DNA of 64,000 nucleotides from Bos javanicus (lineage: Eukaryota > Chordata > Mammalia > Artiodactyla > Bovidae), in NCBI RefSeq assembly GCF_032452875.1, contig NC_083883.1, positions 51,396,698 through 51,460,697 on the forward strand, written 5' to 3'. Below, in pieces: positions 53,733 through 64,000 of the stretch (position 1 is the first letter of the stretch; every line of letters begins with the position of its first letter). The position numbers and the translations under genes are program-made. The notes beneath the pieces are model-generated. The model made no database searches. It had not been told where the DNA came from and was given only the letters and a program-made list of their open reading frames with translations.

Positions 53733-56462
53733 GTTGGCCCAGTGGTTTGTGTGAGCTTTGTGTAGGGTGAGGCTTGTGCTGTTTTTTTTTCCTCTGATGG
53801 GCAGGGCTGAGTGAGGTGGTAATCTGTATGCTGATGACTGAGTTTGTATTTTTGTCTTGTCTGTTGTTTGGATGAGGCGTCCTGCACAGGATGATGGTTG
53901 GGTGATGCCAGGTCTTGTATTCAAGTGGTTTCCTTTGTGAGAGTTCTCACTATTTGATAATCCCTAGGGTTAGTTCTCTGGTAGTCTAGGGTCTTGGAGT
54001 CAATGCTCCCACTCCAGAGGCTCAGGGCTTGATCTCTGACCAGAAACGGAGATTCCACAGGTGGTTTGTTATGGTGTTAAATGGGATTAAAACAAATACC
54101 CATAAACAAGAAACCAAAGGTGAACCCCAGATAAATGGCAGTTACAAAATCAGGCAAATAAGAATTAAAATAATGAAATATGCATGTATACATATACACC
54201 CATAAGCAAAATAAACACAGTCCAACAGGTACAGTAGTTGACCAGGTGAACAAAGGAAACCAAAAATGATATCCACCAGTTAAGAGCAAAACTTAACTAA
54301 AGCACAAGCTGGAAAGCAAAACTAAAGCAAGGTGCCAACTGGGGAATAAGGCAATGAAAACAAAACTAACAGATATGGTGAGAAAAAAAAGAAAAGAAAG
54401 AATAGAAATGCAAAGTTAAATAGAGGTAGATAAAGAATATTTGTATATATTAAAGATTAACTTCAAGGGGAAAAGAACAGTAGGAAAAGCAAACAAAGGA
54501 CTGAATGTAGAAAAAATAATAATTGGTTTAAATTTTTTTTAATTAAATTAAATAGAAAAGGAAAACTATAGAACTCCATAGAACTCCATAGTTAAAGGCC
54601 AACTTAGAGGCAGAAGTTTATAACAGCAATAAAAAGTGTGAGTGAAAAAAAAACTCAAAAGCTTAATTAGATTTCATAGTGCTAATAAAATTGACAACTA
54701 TAACAGAAGATAAAAAAAAAGAAAAAAAAAGATAAAAAATCCAAAAGAAACTATGGAACAAGTCAAAATATAAGAATAATAAATGTTTTACTTGAGTCTC
54801 TGCTGTCAGCTTCCTTTCTTTCACTGGGAGTCACAGTCCACCTCGCCTTCCTGGGATGCCCTCCAACACTGTGCTGGTCTCTGGATCTTCTGTGGGGCAT
54901 CTCAGACTTTAACATGGTCCTACTCCTGTGTGTTCTTGCCTCCAGTGTCCACAGCTATCCCAGAACTAGTGTGTTTTCTTTTATGGGAGCTTTCAGTGTC
55001 CTTTCATATATTCAATAGAAACAAAGTCTGCCTAGTTGATTGTGTGGATTTAATCTGAAGCTTGTACAGCTGGTGGGAAGGTTTTGGGTCTTCTTCCTTA
55101 GCCACAGTGCCCCTGGGTTTCAATTGTGGTTTTATTTCTACCTCTGAATGTGGGTCATCCACTGGGGTTTGCTAGTGAGGGTGCCCTGGAGGACTTGGAT
55201 TTGACCCTGTGAAGGCCAGGTGTGGAGGTGGTGTGGCTGCTTGGGTCACAGGGGTTCTGCCAGCACCAGGCACTCAGGGGAGTTAGCAGCTAGGGCATCA
55301 GGAAATATAGTGCTCTAGAAGGGTATGGCAACCAGTATTGGACAATACACTCCAGTATTCTTACCTGGAGAACCCCACTAACAGAGAAGCCTAGCAGGCC
55401 ACAGGATTGCAAAGAGTTGGACACAACCCAAGCGGCCCCACATGCATAGATGCAAGACTTTTTGCCTGTGGCAGCTCTGCCCCAGTGAGGGTTGAGCGTG
55501 AAGGTGGCACAGCTGCTTGGGTTGCAGGGGTCCTGGCACGCCAAGTGTGCAGGGACACAGACTGCCTCAGCTGCAGGAGTTACAGCCCTATCAGAGTCTT
55601 TTTTTTGGGCATCTGGTAGCTGGTGATCAGAAGGCCTCTTTGCCTAGTCTTTCTCTGTAGCCCCACCCATTCAGGCACTTAGAGGGATCCCTTGCCTGAG
55701 GTCCGAATCTCTGTTGTTCCACGCATCAGGCACTTAAAGGGGCACCCTGTGTGGGGTCCTACTCTGTAGTTTGGTGTGTCAGACAAATAGACAGCCTCTC
55801 TATTGTTCAGCTGCCTTTGCTGGCCTGTGGGGAGAAAGGCTAGGGTGATGGCTCCACCCCCTAAAGATGACTCAGCAGTATCACCTTGCTTCCATGGCTG
55901 CCTGGCTTTCCTCCAAAGGCATTTCCCACCACAATCTCCTCCCTCATGTCCCCTTGGCCCATTTCTCTGCAGTCAACAACAGCCCTCACCTTGGGATTGC
56001 TCCACAATCCCTACGCTCCAGCTCCCAGGCACTGCACCTTCTAGGGGACCTGCCCCCCTGTCTGGGGTATGTATGGCTGCGGCAAGGACTGTCTGATTCT
56101 CTTTCCATTGACGCTGTCACAGATCAGCTGTTTCACTCTCAGCCTTAGTAAATGTTTCTCCTCTGACTCAGACAGTTGCCCGGATGTGGGGATTGGATCC
56201 TTTCTTCAGTTATCCCACCTGCCGAGGGCAGGTCTAGTCCTACTAACACTCCTGTTTCCCCCCCCCTACTTCCTTCCTCCTACCAAGTTTTGCATGGTTC
56301 TATATATTCTTTTTTATTGGTCAGGTACTCCTGTCCACTCTCAGCTGGTGTTCTGCGAGCACTTCTGTGTCTGAAGGTGTATTCCTGATGTATCCATGGA
56401 GAGAGATGTACTCCACAACCACCTACTCCTCCGCCATCTTGTTCCTCCCCATATGTTCTTTT

Positions 56463-58111
56463 CATCATAGGGGACCGGAATGCAAAGTAGGAAGTCAAGA
56501 GATACCTGGAGTAACAGGCAAATTTGGCCTTGGAGTACACAATGAAGCAGGGCAAAGGCTAACAAGTTCTGTCAAGAGAACACACTAGTCATAGCAAACA
56601 CCCTTTCCAACAATGCAAGAAATGTCTCTACACATGGACATTACCAGATGGTCAATACCAAAATCAGATTGATTATATTTTTTGCAGCCGAAGATGGAGA
56701 AGCTCTGTATAGTCAGGGAAAACAAGACCTGGAGCTGACTGTGGCTCAGCTCATGAGCTCCTTATTGCAAAATCCGGACTTATATTGCAGTAAGTAGGGA
56801 AAACCATTAGACCATTCAGGTATGCTACTGCTACTGCTAAGTCACTTCAGTAGTGTCCGACTCTGTGCGACCCCAGAGATGGCAGCCCATCAGGCTCCCC
56901 CGTCCCTGGGACTCTCCAGGCAAGAACACTGGAGTGGGTTGCCATTTCCTTCTCCAATGCATGAAAGTGAAAGGGAAGTCGCTCAGTCGTGTCCGACTCT
57001 TAGCGACCCCATGGACTGCAGCCTACCAGGCTCCTCCATCCATGGGATTTTCCAGGCAAGAGTACTGGAGTGGGGTGCCATTGCCTTTTCCGAGACCATT
57101 CAGGTATAACCTAAATCAAATCGCTTATGATCATACAGTGGAGGTGACAAACAGATTCAAGGGATTAGATCTGGTAGACACAGTGCCTGAAGAACTATGG
57201 ACAGAAGTTTGTAACATTGTACAGGAGGCAGTGACCAAGAACATCCTAAAAAAATAGAAGTTCAAGAAGGCAAAGTGGTTGTCTGCAAGGCCTTACAAAT
57301 TGCTGAGAAAAGAAGAGAAGCGAAAGGCAATAGAGAAAGGGAAAGATTTACCCATCTGAATTCAGAGTTCCAAAGAATAGCAAGGAGAGATAAGAAAGCC
57401 TTCTTCAATGAACAACAATTCAAAGAAATAGAGGAAAACAGTAGAACAGGAAAGGCTAGAGATCTTTTCAAGAAAACTGGAGTTATCAAGAGAACCTTTC
57501 ATGCAAGGATGGGCACAATAAAGGACAGAAATGGCAAGGACTTAACAGAAGCAGAAGAGATTAAGAAGAATTGGCAATAATACACAGAAAAACTATACAA
57601 AAAAGATCTTAATGATCCAGATAACCATGATGGTGTGATCACTCACCTAGAACTAGACATCCTGGAGTGTTAATTCAATTGGCCCTTAGGAAGCTTTACT
57701 ATGAACAAAACTGGTGGAGGTAATGGGAATTCCAGCTGAGTTATTTAAAATCCTAAAAGATGATTTTGTTAAAATGCTGCACTCAAAATGTCACCTAATT
57801 TGGAAAACTCAGCAGTCGTCACAGGACTGAAAAAGGTTAGTTTTCATTCCAATCCCAAAAAAGAGCAATGCCAAAGAATGTTCAAACTACCGTACAACTG
57901 CACTGATTTCACATGCTAACAAGGTAATGCTCAAAATCCATCAAGCTAGGCTTCAGCAGTATATGAACTGAGAACTACCAGATGTACAAACTGGGCTTAA
58001 AAAGACAGAGAAATCAGAGATCAAATTACCAACATTCGTTGGCTTATAGAGAAAGCAAGGGAATTCCAGAAAGATATCTACATCTGCTTCATTGACTACA
58101 CTAAAGCCTTT
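56463..58111 (+). mobile_element. BovB continuation (endonuclease end to RT)
   Basis: Resumes the copy broken at 51294 ('ggggaccggaatgcaaagt'). Linker and RT sequence with many stops. Interrupted by a BOV-A2 at 56826-57092 and ends at 58111 in the RT ('gactacactaaagcctttg'). Confidence 0.85.
56826..57092 (-). mobile_element. BOV-A2 SINE with 15-bp TSD
   Basis: AGACCATTCAGGTAT at 56811-56825 and 57093-57107, perfect. Confidence 0.94.
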
Positions 58112-58400
58112 GACTGTGTTGTTGTTCAGTCGCTAAGTCACGTCCAACTCTGCAACCCCATGGACTGTATGTAGCACACCAAGCTTCCCTATCCTTCACT
58201 ATGTCCCAGAGTTTGCTCAAATTCATGTCCATTGAGTCAGTGAAGCTATTTAACCATCTCATCCTCTGCTACCCCCTTCTCCTTTTGCCTTCAATCTTGG
58301 CCAGCATCTGGGTCTTTTCCAGTGAATCCGCTCCTTCACACCAGATGGCTAAAGTATTGGAGCTTCAGTTTCAGCATCAGTCCTTTTAATGAGTATTCAC
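58112..58400 (-). mobile_element. BovB 3' end fragment
   Basis: Reversed BovB terminus ('ttgttcagtcgctaagtcac') to about 58400; diverged. Confidence 0.8.
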
Positions 58401-58817
58401 ATTCATTGATTTGTGGATACTGAAACATCCTTGCATCCCTGGGATAAATCCCACTTGATTGTGGTATGTGATCCTTTTAACATATTATTGGATTCAGATT
58501 GCTGGTATTTTGTTGAGGATTTTTGCATCTATATTCATCAGTGATACTGACCTGTAATTTTTTGTGTGCAATATCTTTGTCTGGTTTTAGTATTAGGGTG
58601 ATGCTGGCCTCATAGAATGAGTTCAGAAGCATTCCTTCCTCTGCATTTTCTTGGAATGGTTTGATAAGGATAAGTGTTAACTCCTCTCTTTAATGTTTGG
58701 TAGAATTCACCTGTGAAGCCATCTGCTCCTGGAGTTCTGTTTGTTGACAGTATTTTTTTAAATAGCTTTTTGAGGAAATCTCTTATGGTGCTTTGTATTT
58801 CTGTGATTCCAGTTGTA
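58401..58817 (-). mobile_element. L1 ORF2 fragment
   Basis: Reversed L1 RT-region sequence ('aaatcccacttgattgtgg', 'gatgctggcctcatagaatg'). Its last 173 bp recur at 59543-59715. Confidence 0.8.
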
Positions 58818-59085
58818 ATATTTTTTAATTTATTCTTTTTATTTTACAATTTTTTAAATTATTCATTTACTTATTTACTTTTGGCTGCGTCAGGTCTTAG
58901 TTGCAGCGCACAGGCTTCACTCTAGTTGTGGTGCATGGGGTCCAGCATGTGGGCGCTATAGCTGGGATGCTCAGGCTTAGTTGCCCCGCAGTGTGTGGGA
59001 TCCTGGTTCCCTGACCAGAGACTGAACCCACATTCCTTGCATTGAAAGTCAGATTCTTAGCCACTGGACCACCAGGGAAGTCCCC
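58818..59085 (-). mobile_element. CHR-type SINE
   Basis: Reversed head 'ggaccaccagggaagtcccc' at about 59068-59085 with a T-rich end on the left. The unit is longer than other CHR copies here. Confidence 0.75.
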
Positions 59086-60057
59086 TAATTTTTATGTTGA
59101 AGTATATTTTATTTACTTTGTTGTGTTAGTTTCAGGTTGTAAAGCGAAGTGATTCAGATATACGTATATCCATTCTCTTTCAGATTCTTTTCCCATATAA
59201 TTTTTTACAGAATACTGAGTATAGTTCCCTGTGCTATATAGCAGATCCTTGTTAATCATCTGTTTTACATATATTATTGTGTATATGTTAATTCCAAACT
59301 CCTACTTTATCTCTTCCCGCCATGTCTCCCCTTTGGTAACCAGAAGTTTGTTTTCAAAGTCTGTGAGTCTGTTTCTGTTTTGTAAATAATTTCATTTGTA
59401 TTGTGTTTTTTTAGATGCCACATATGAGTGAGATCATATGATATTCATCTTTTTCTGACTCACTTTACTCAGAATGGAAGTCTCTAGGTCCATCTCACTG
59501 CAAATGGCATTATTTCATTCTTTTTTTAATGGTTGAGTAATATTTTCTTGGAATGGTTTGAGAAGGATAAGTGTTAACTCTTCTCCTTAATGTTTGGTAG
59601 AATTCACCTGTGAAGCCATCTGCTCCTGGAGTTCTTGTTTGTTGACAGTATTTTTTAAAATAGCTTTTTGTGGAAATCTCTTATGGTGCTTTGTATTTCT
59701 ATGATGCCAGTTGTATATATATGATCATATATATATATCTCACAACTTCTTTTTCCATTCATCTGTCAATGGCCCATAGGTTGCTTCTATGTCTTGGCTA
59801 TTGTAAATAGTGCTGCTATGAACACTGGGATGTATGTATCTTCAAATTATGGTTTCCTCTAGATAGATGCCCACCAGTGGGATTGCTAGATCACATGGTA
59901 GCCCTATTTTCAGTTTTTATGGAACTTCCATACTATTCTTCATAGTGATTGTACCAATTTACATTTCCACCAACAGTGCGGGAGGGTTCCCTTTTCTCCA
60001 CACCCTCTCTAGCATTTATCATTCGTATGCTTTTTGAGGATGGCCATTCTTACCGGT
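59086..60057 (-). mobile_element. L1 3' region with internal duplication
   Basis: Reversed L1 3' UTR and ORF2 end, interrupted at 59543-59715 by a second copy of an upstream ORF2 segment. Also contains an (AT)n-type run at about 59712-59740. Confidence 0.75.
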
Positions 60058-61042
60058 TGAGAAATTTGTATGCAGGTCAGGAAGCAACAGTTAGAACTGG
60101 ACATGGAACAACAGACTGGTTCCAAATAGGGAAAGGAGGACGTCAAGGCTGTATATTGTCACCCTGCTTATTTAACTTATATGCAAAGTACATCATGAGA
60201 AATGCTGGGCTGGAACAAGCACAAGCTGGAATCAAGATTGCAAGGAGAAATATCAATAACCTCAGATATACAGATGACACCACCCTTATGGCAGAAAGTG
60301 AAGAGGAACTAAAAAGCCTCTTGATGAAGGTGAAAGAGGAGAGTGAAAAAGTTGGCTTAAAACTCAACATTCAGAAAACGAAGATCATGGCATCTGGTCC
60401 CATCACTTCATGGCAAATAGATGTGGAAACAGTGTCAGACTTTATTTTTCTGGGCTCCAAAATCACTGCAGATGGTGACTGCAGCCATGAAATTAAAAGA
60501 CACTTACTCCTTGGAAGAAAAGTTATGACCAACCTAGATAGCATATTGAAAAGCAGAGACATTACTTTGCCAACAAAGATCCGTCTAATCAAGACTATGG
60601 TTTTTCCAGTGGTCATATATGGATGTGAGAGTTGGACTGTGAAGAAAGCTGAGTAGTGAAGAATTGATGCTTTTGAACTGTGGTGTTGGAGAAGACTCTT
60701 AAGAGTCCCTTGGACTGCAAGGAGATCGAACCAGTCCATTCTGAAGGAGATCAGCCCTGGGTGTTCTTTGGAAGGAATGGTGCTAAAGCTGAAACTGCAG
60801 TACTTTGGCTACCTCATGCAAAGAGTTGACTCATTGAGAAAGACTTTGATGCTGGGAGGGATTGGGGGCAGGAGGAGAAGGGGATGACAGAGGATGAGAT
60901 GGCTGGATGGCATCACTGACTCGATGGACATGAGTTTGAGTGAACTCCGGGAGTTGGTGACGGACAGGGAGGCCTGGCGTGCTGTAGTTCATGGGGTCGC
61001 AAAGAGCTGGACACGACTGAGCGAGCAACTGAACTGAACTGA
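60058..61042 (+). mobile_element. BovB, 5'-truncated, inserted in L1
   Basis: 985 bp covering the RT palm to the (CTGAA)n end. Frame 59949-60656 carries the catalytic motif as YTDD, where other copies read YADD. Flanks TTCTTACCGGT (60047-60057) and TTTTTACTGGT (61043-61053) are an imperfect duplication. Confidence 0.9.
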
Positions 61043-62940
61043 TTTTTACTGGTGTGCAGTGATACCTCATATAGTTTTTGATTTTCATTTCTCTAATAAT
61101 CAGTGATGTTGAGCATCTTTTCATGTGTTTGTTGACCATCTGTATTTCTTCTTTGGAGAAACGTCTATTTAGGTCTGCCCATTTTTTTATTGGGTTTGTT
61201 TGTGGGATTTTGTGTGTGTGTGTGTTGTTTTGGCCATGCTGCAAGTGTGTGGGATCTTACTTCCCTGACCAAGTGACTAGGGATTGAACCCGTGCCCCCT
61301 GCAGTGGAAGCACAGAATCCTAAGCAATGGGCTGGCAGGGCACTCCCCAGTTGTTTGTTTTTTATATTGTGCTTCATGAGCTGTTTGTACATTTTGGAGA
61401 TGAATTCCTTGGTTGCTTCCTTTGCAAATATTTTCTCCCATTCTTTGAGCTGTCTTTTCTTTTTGTTTATGGTTTCCTTTGCTGTGCAAAAGCTTTACAG
61501 TTCAATTAAGTCCTATTTGTTTTTGTTTTTATTTTCATTACTCTAGGAGATGATTCAAAAAAGATGTTGCAATTTGTGTCAAACAGTATTCTGCCTATAT
61601 TTTCCTCTAAGAGTTTTATAGTATCCAGTCTTATATTTAGGTCTTTAATCCATTTTGAGTTTATTTTTGTGTGTGGTATGAGAATTTTAATTTCATTATT
61701 TTACATGTAACTGTTCAGTTTTTCCAGAACCACTTATTGAAGAGACTGTCTTTTCTCCATCGTATATTCTTACCTCCTTTGTTTTAGATTAATTAACCAT
61801 AAATGTGTGGGTTTATTTCTGGGCTTTCTGTCCTGTTGCATTGACGTGTATTTCTGCTTGTAACTTCTTTTTTACTTCTGATTTCTAGATTTGAGCCCTC
61901 TCTCTGTTTTTCTCTTGTTGAGTTGGCCTCAAGATTTATCAATTCTGTTTATCTTTTCAGAGAACCAGCTCAGTTTCATTGCTATTGTTTATTTAAGTCT
62001 CTATTTCATTTATTTCTGTTCTGATCTTCATGATTTCTTTCCTTCTGCTAAGTGGGTTTTGTTTGTTCTTTCTCTAGTTGCTTTAGGTTATATTTAGGCT
62101 GTTTATTTGAGATTTCTCTTGTTTCCCATGGTAAACCTGTATGTCTATAAACTTACATCCTATAACTGCTTCTGCTGCATCCCACAGGTTTTGGATTTCG
62201 TTGGTTTGTTTTCCTTTGTGCCTAGGTCAGATTTGTCCCTAGAAGAAAATTTTAATTTCCTCTCTGATTTCGGCAGTGATCCGGTTGTTGTTTAGTAGTG
62301 TATTGTCTAGCCTCCTTGTGTTTGTGTTTCCTGTGGTTTTTTCCTTGTAGTTGATTTTTAGTCACGTAGTTTTGTGGTCAGAAAGGATGCCTGGTATGAT
62401 TTCAGTTTTCTTAGATTTGTTGAGACTTGATATGTGGCCTATTCTGTGATCTGTCCTAGAGACTGTTTCATGTACACTTGAAATTATTTGCTATTTTTGA
62501 ATGGAATGTTCTATATAGATCTATTAAGTTCATTTGGTCTAATGTGTCATTTAAGTCCAGTGTTTTCTTATTGATTTTCTGTCTGGATGACCTGTCCATT
62601 AATGTAAGTGGGGTGTTAAAGTCCCCCCTTACATTAACTATTATTGTGTTACTATCAGTTTCTCCTTTTGTGTTTGTTAATATTAATACTTGCTTTATGT
62701 CTTTAGGGGCTCCTATATTGGGTGCATATTTGTTTACAATTGTTCATCTTCTTAGCTTGATCCTTCGATCGTTATGTAGGGTTCTTCTTTGTTTCTCATA
62801 ACAGCCTTTGTTTTAAAGTCTACTTTGTCTGATATAACTAATGATAACCCAGCTTTCTTTTTATTTCCATTTTGCATGGAATACCTTCTTCCATCATGTC
62901 TTTAAGTCTGTATGTGTCTCTAGATCTGAAGTGAGTCTCT
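61043..62940 (-). mobile_element. L1 ORF2 (continuation after BovB)
   Basis: Reversed ORF2 continuing from 60057 ('gttgagcatcttttcatgtg'), including a later stretch near 62578-62650 with 'tgtaagtggggtgttaaag'. Many stops. Interrupted by a CHR SINE at 61205-61350. Confidence 0.75.
61205..61350 (-). mobile_element. CHR-type SINE with (TG)n end
   Basis: Begins on the plus strand with a (TG)n run at 61211-61225; body 'gggatcttacttccctgacc'. Splits the L1. Confidence 0.75.
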
Positions 62941-63515
62941 TGTGAAGTGAAAGTCGCTCAGTTGTGTCTAACTCTTTGAGGCCCCATGGACTGTAGCCTG
63001 CCAGGCTCCTCTGTCCATGGAATTCTCCAGGCAAGAATACTTGAATGGGTAGTCATTCCCTTCTCCAGGGGATCTTTCCAACCCAGGATCAAATCCAGGT
63101 CTTCCTGCATTGCAGGTGGATTCTTTACCATCTGAGCCACCAGGGTAGCCCAATAATACTGGAGTGGGTAGCCTATCCCTTCTCCAGGGGATCTTCCCAT
63201 CCCAGGAATTGAACCAGGGTCTCCTGCACTGCAGGTGGCTTCTTTACCAGCTGAGTTACCAGGGAAGCTCTTTACTGGAATGGGTTGCCATACCCTCCTC
63301 CAGGGATCTTCCCAACCCAGATCTTTCCAACCCAGGGACAGAACCCAGGTCTCCCTCATTGCAGGCAGATTCCTTACTGTCTGAGCCACCAGGAAAGCCC
63401 ATGAATATTGGAGTGGGTAGCCTGTCCCTTCTCCAGGGGATCTTTCCAACCTTGGAATTGAACTGGAGACTCCTGCACTGCAGGCAGATTCTTTACCAGC
63501 TGAGCTATGAAGCAG
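62941..63515 (-). mobile_element. Bov-tA SINE with four tandem tRNA-like heads
   Basis: A normal minus-strand Bov-tA at about 62944-63155 is followed by three further head units at about 63156-63268, 63269-63399 and 63400-63515. Each runs from a 'ggagtgggtagcc'-like start through 'cttctccaggggatctt' to 'accagctgagttaccaggg'. Confidence 0.82.
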
Positions 63516-63799
63516 CATATATGTGGGCCCATTCAGTCACTCTGTGTCTTTTAATTAGGGCATTTAGTCCATTTGCATTTGAAGTAGTTACTGATAGGTA
63601 CGTACTTCTTGCTATTTAGTTAGTTGTTTGAGGGCTGTGTTTTTAGTTCTATTTTGTTCTTTTCTTCTTCTTCTGTTCGCCTCTCTTATGATTTGATGAT
63701 GGTTTTTATTGTTACCTTTGGATTCCTTTCTCTTTGGTATGTGTGTATCTATTACAGATTTTTAGTTTGTGGTTACCATGAGACTCATATACAGCAGTG
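63516..63799 (-). mobile_element. L1 ORF2 remnant
   Basis: T-rich reversed L1 sequence ('gggcatttagtccatttgca') between two SINE blocks. Confidence 0.65.
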
Positions 63800-64000
63800 T
63801 GTATGTATGTGTGTTAGTTGCCCAGTTGTGTCTGACTTTAGCACACCAGGCTCCTCCGTTCATGGAATTCTCCAGGCAAGAATACTGAGTGGGTAGCCAT
63901 TCTCTTCTCCAGGGGATCTTTCCAACCCAGGGATTGAACCTCAGTCTCCTGTATCGCAGGCAGATTCTTTACCACCTGGGCCACTAAGGAGGCCCAGATG
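63800..64000 (-). mobile_element. Bov-tA SINE, possibly cut by window end
   Basis: Reversed Bov-A end at 63808 ('gtgtgttagttgcccagttg') to reversed head 'ccacctgggccactaaggag' at 63972-63991. Confidence 0.85.

Larger units (their letters stand above)
51295..56452 (-). mobile_element. L1 with 5' end and TSD but internal deletion
   Basis: 5158 bp between ATGTTCTTTT at 51285-51294 and 56453-56462. On the minus strand the 5' end begins GGGGAGGAACAAGATGGCGG at 56452, the standard L1 start. ORF2 C-terminal segments are at 51742-53077 (for example AIPLLGIYPEETKIKK), then ORF1-like coiled-coil sequence at about 53085-53430, so most of ORF2, including its endonuclease and RT core, is missing. 54360-54780 is very A-rich on the plus strand. 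A BOV-A2 and a BovB fragment are nested inside. Confidence 0.85.

Noticed and set aside
62944..63515. Cluster of tRNA genes
   Set aside because: The tRNA-like units are diverged SINE heads within Bov-tA; no intact cloverleaf was found by eye.

Overview
The window is nuclear DNA from a ruminant mammal (cattle, sheep, goat or relative; the sequence alone does not separate them). This rests on many copies of ruminant-specific repeats: BovB (RTE-type LINE), Bov-tA and BOV-A2 SINEs, cetartiodactyl CHR-type tRNA SINEs and a ruminant ERV2-type LTR. It is not prokaryotic, and most long reading frames here are chance frames or retrotransposon remains.

One protein-coding gene is fully resolved: GABRD, the delta subunit of the GABA-A receptor, on the minus strand. 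Nine coding exons run from the ATG at 17446 down to the stop at 7354. All eight introns have GT-AG ends, the coding length is 1353 nt (450 aa), and no frame breaks are seen. A 3' UTR of about 400 nt leads to an AATAAA signal at 6970-6975. A CpG island with clustered GC boxes covers exon 1 and its upstream side (about 16.8-18.2 kb).

Region by region: 1-6.9 kb is the intergenic DNA downstream of GABRD, GC-rich, with Bov-tA, CHR, a hAT (MER1-like) DNA transposon and a MaLR-like LTR. 6.9-17.5 kb is GABRD. 18-33.5 kb is upstream intergenic DNA with many repeats, including a three-level nest (BovB carrying an ERV2-type LTR carrying a nearly complete BovB) at 24.2-29.3 kb. A second CpG island lies at 33.55-34.26 kb. 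By recalled human 1p36.33 order it is best explained as the promoter of a divergent plus-strand neighbour, probably CFAP74, but no CFAP74 coding exon is visible. 34.3-38.6 kb is mixed old LTR remains and unique DNA. 38.6-64 kb is almost solid retrotransposon: nested BovB copies, a 5.2-kb minus-strand L1 with its 5' end and target-site duplication but an internal deletion, further L1 remains, and a tandem array of Bov-tA tRNA heads.

No new biological system is evident. The points most worth a second look are a split REST/RE1-like site in GABRD intron 1, minisatellite and G-rich tracts in GABRD introns and upstream of its promoter, a lysine-rich coding repeat in the delta-subunit cytoplasmic loop, an imperfect minisatellite in the second CpG island, a perfect 18-bp hairpin at 37.5 kb, and the insertion histories that can be read from target-site duplications.
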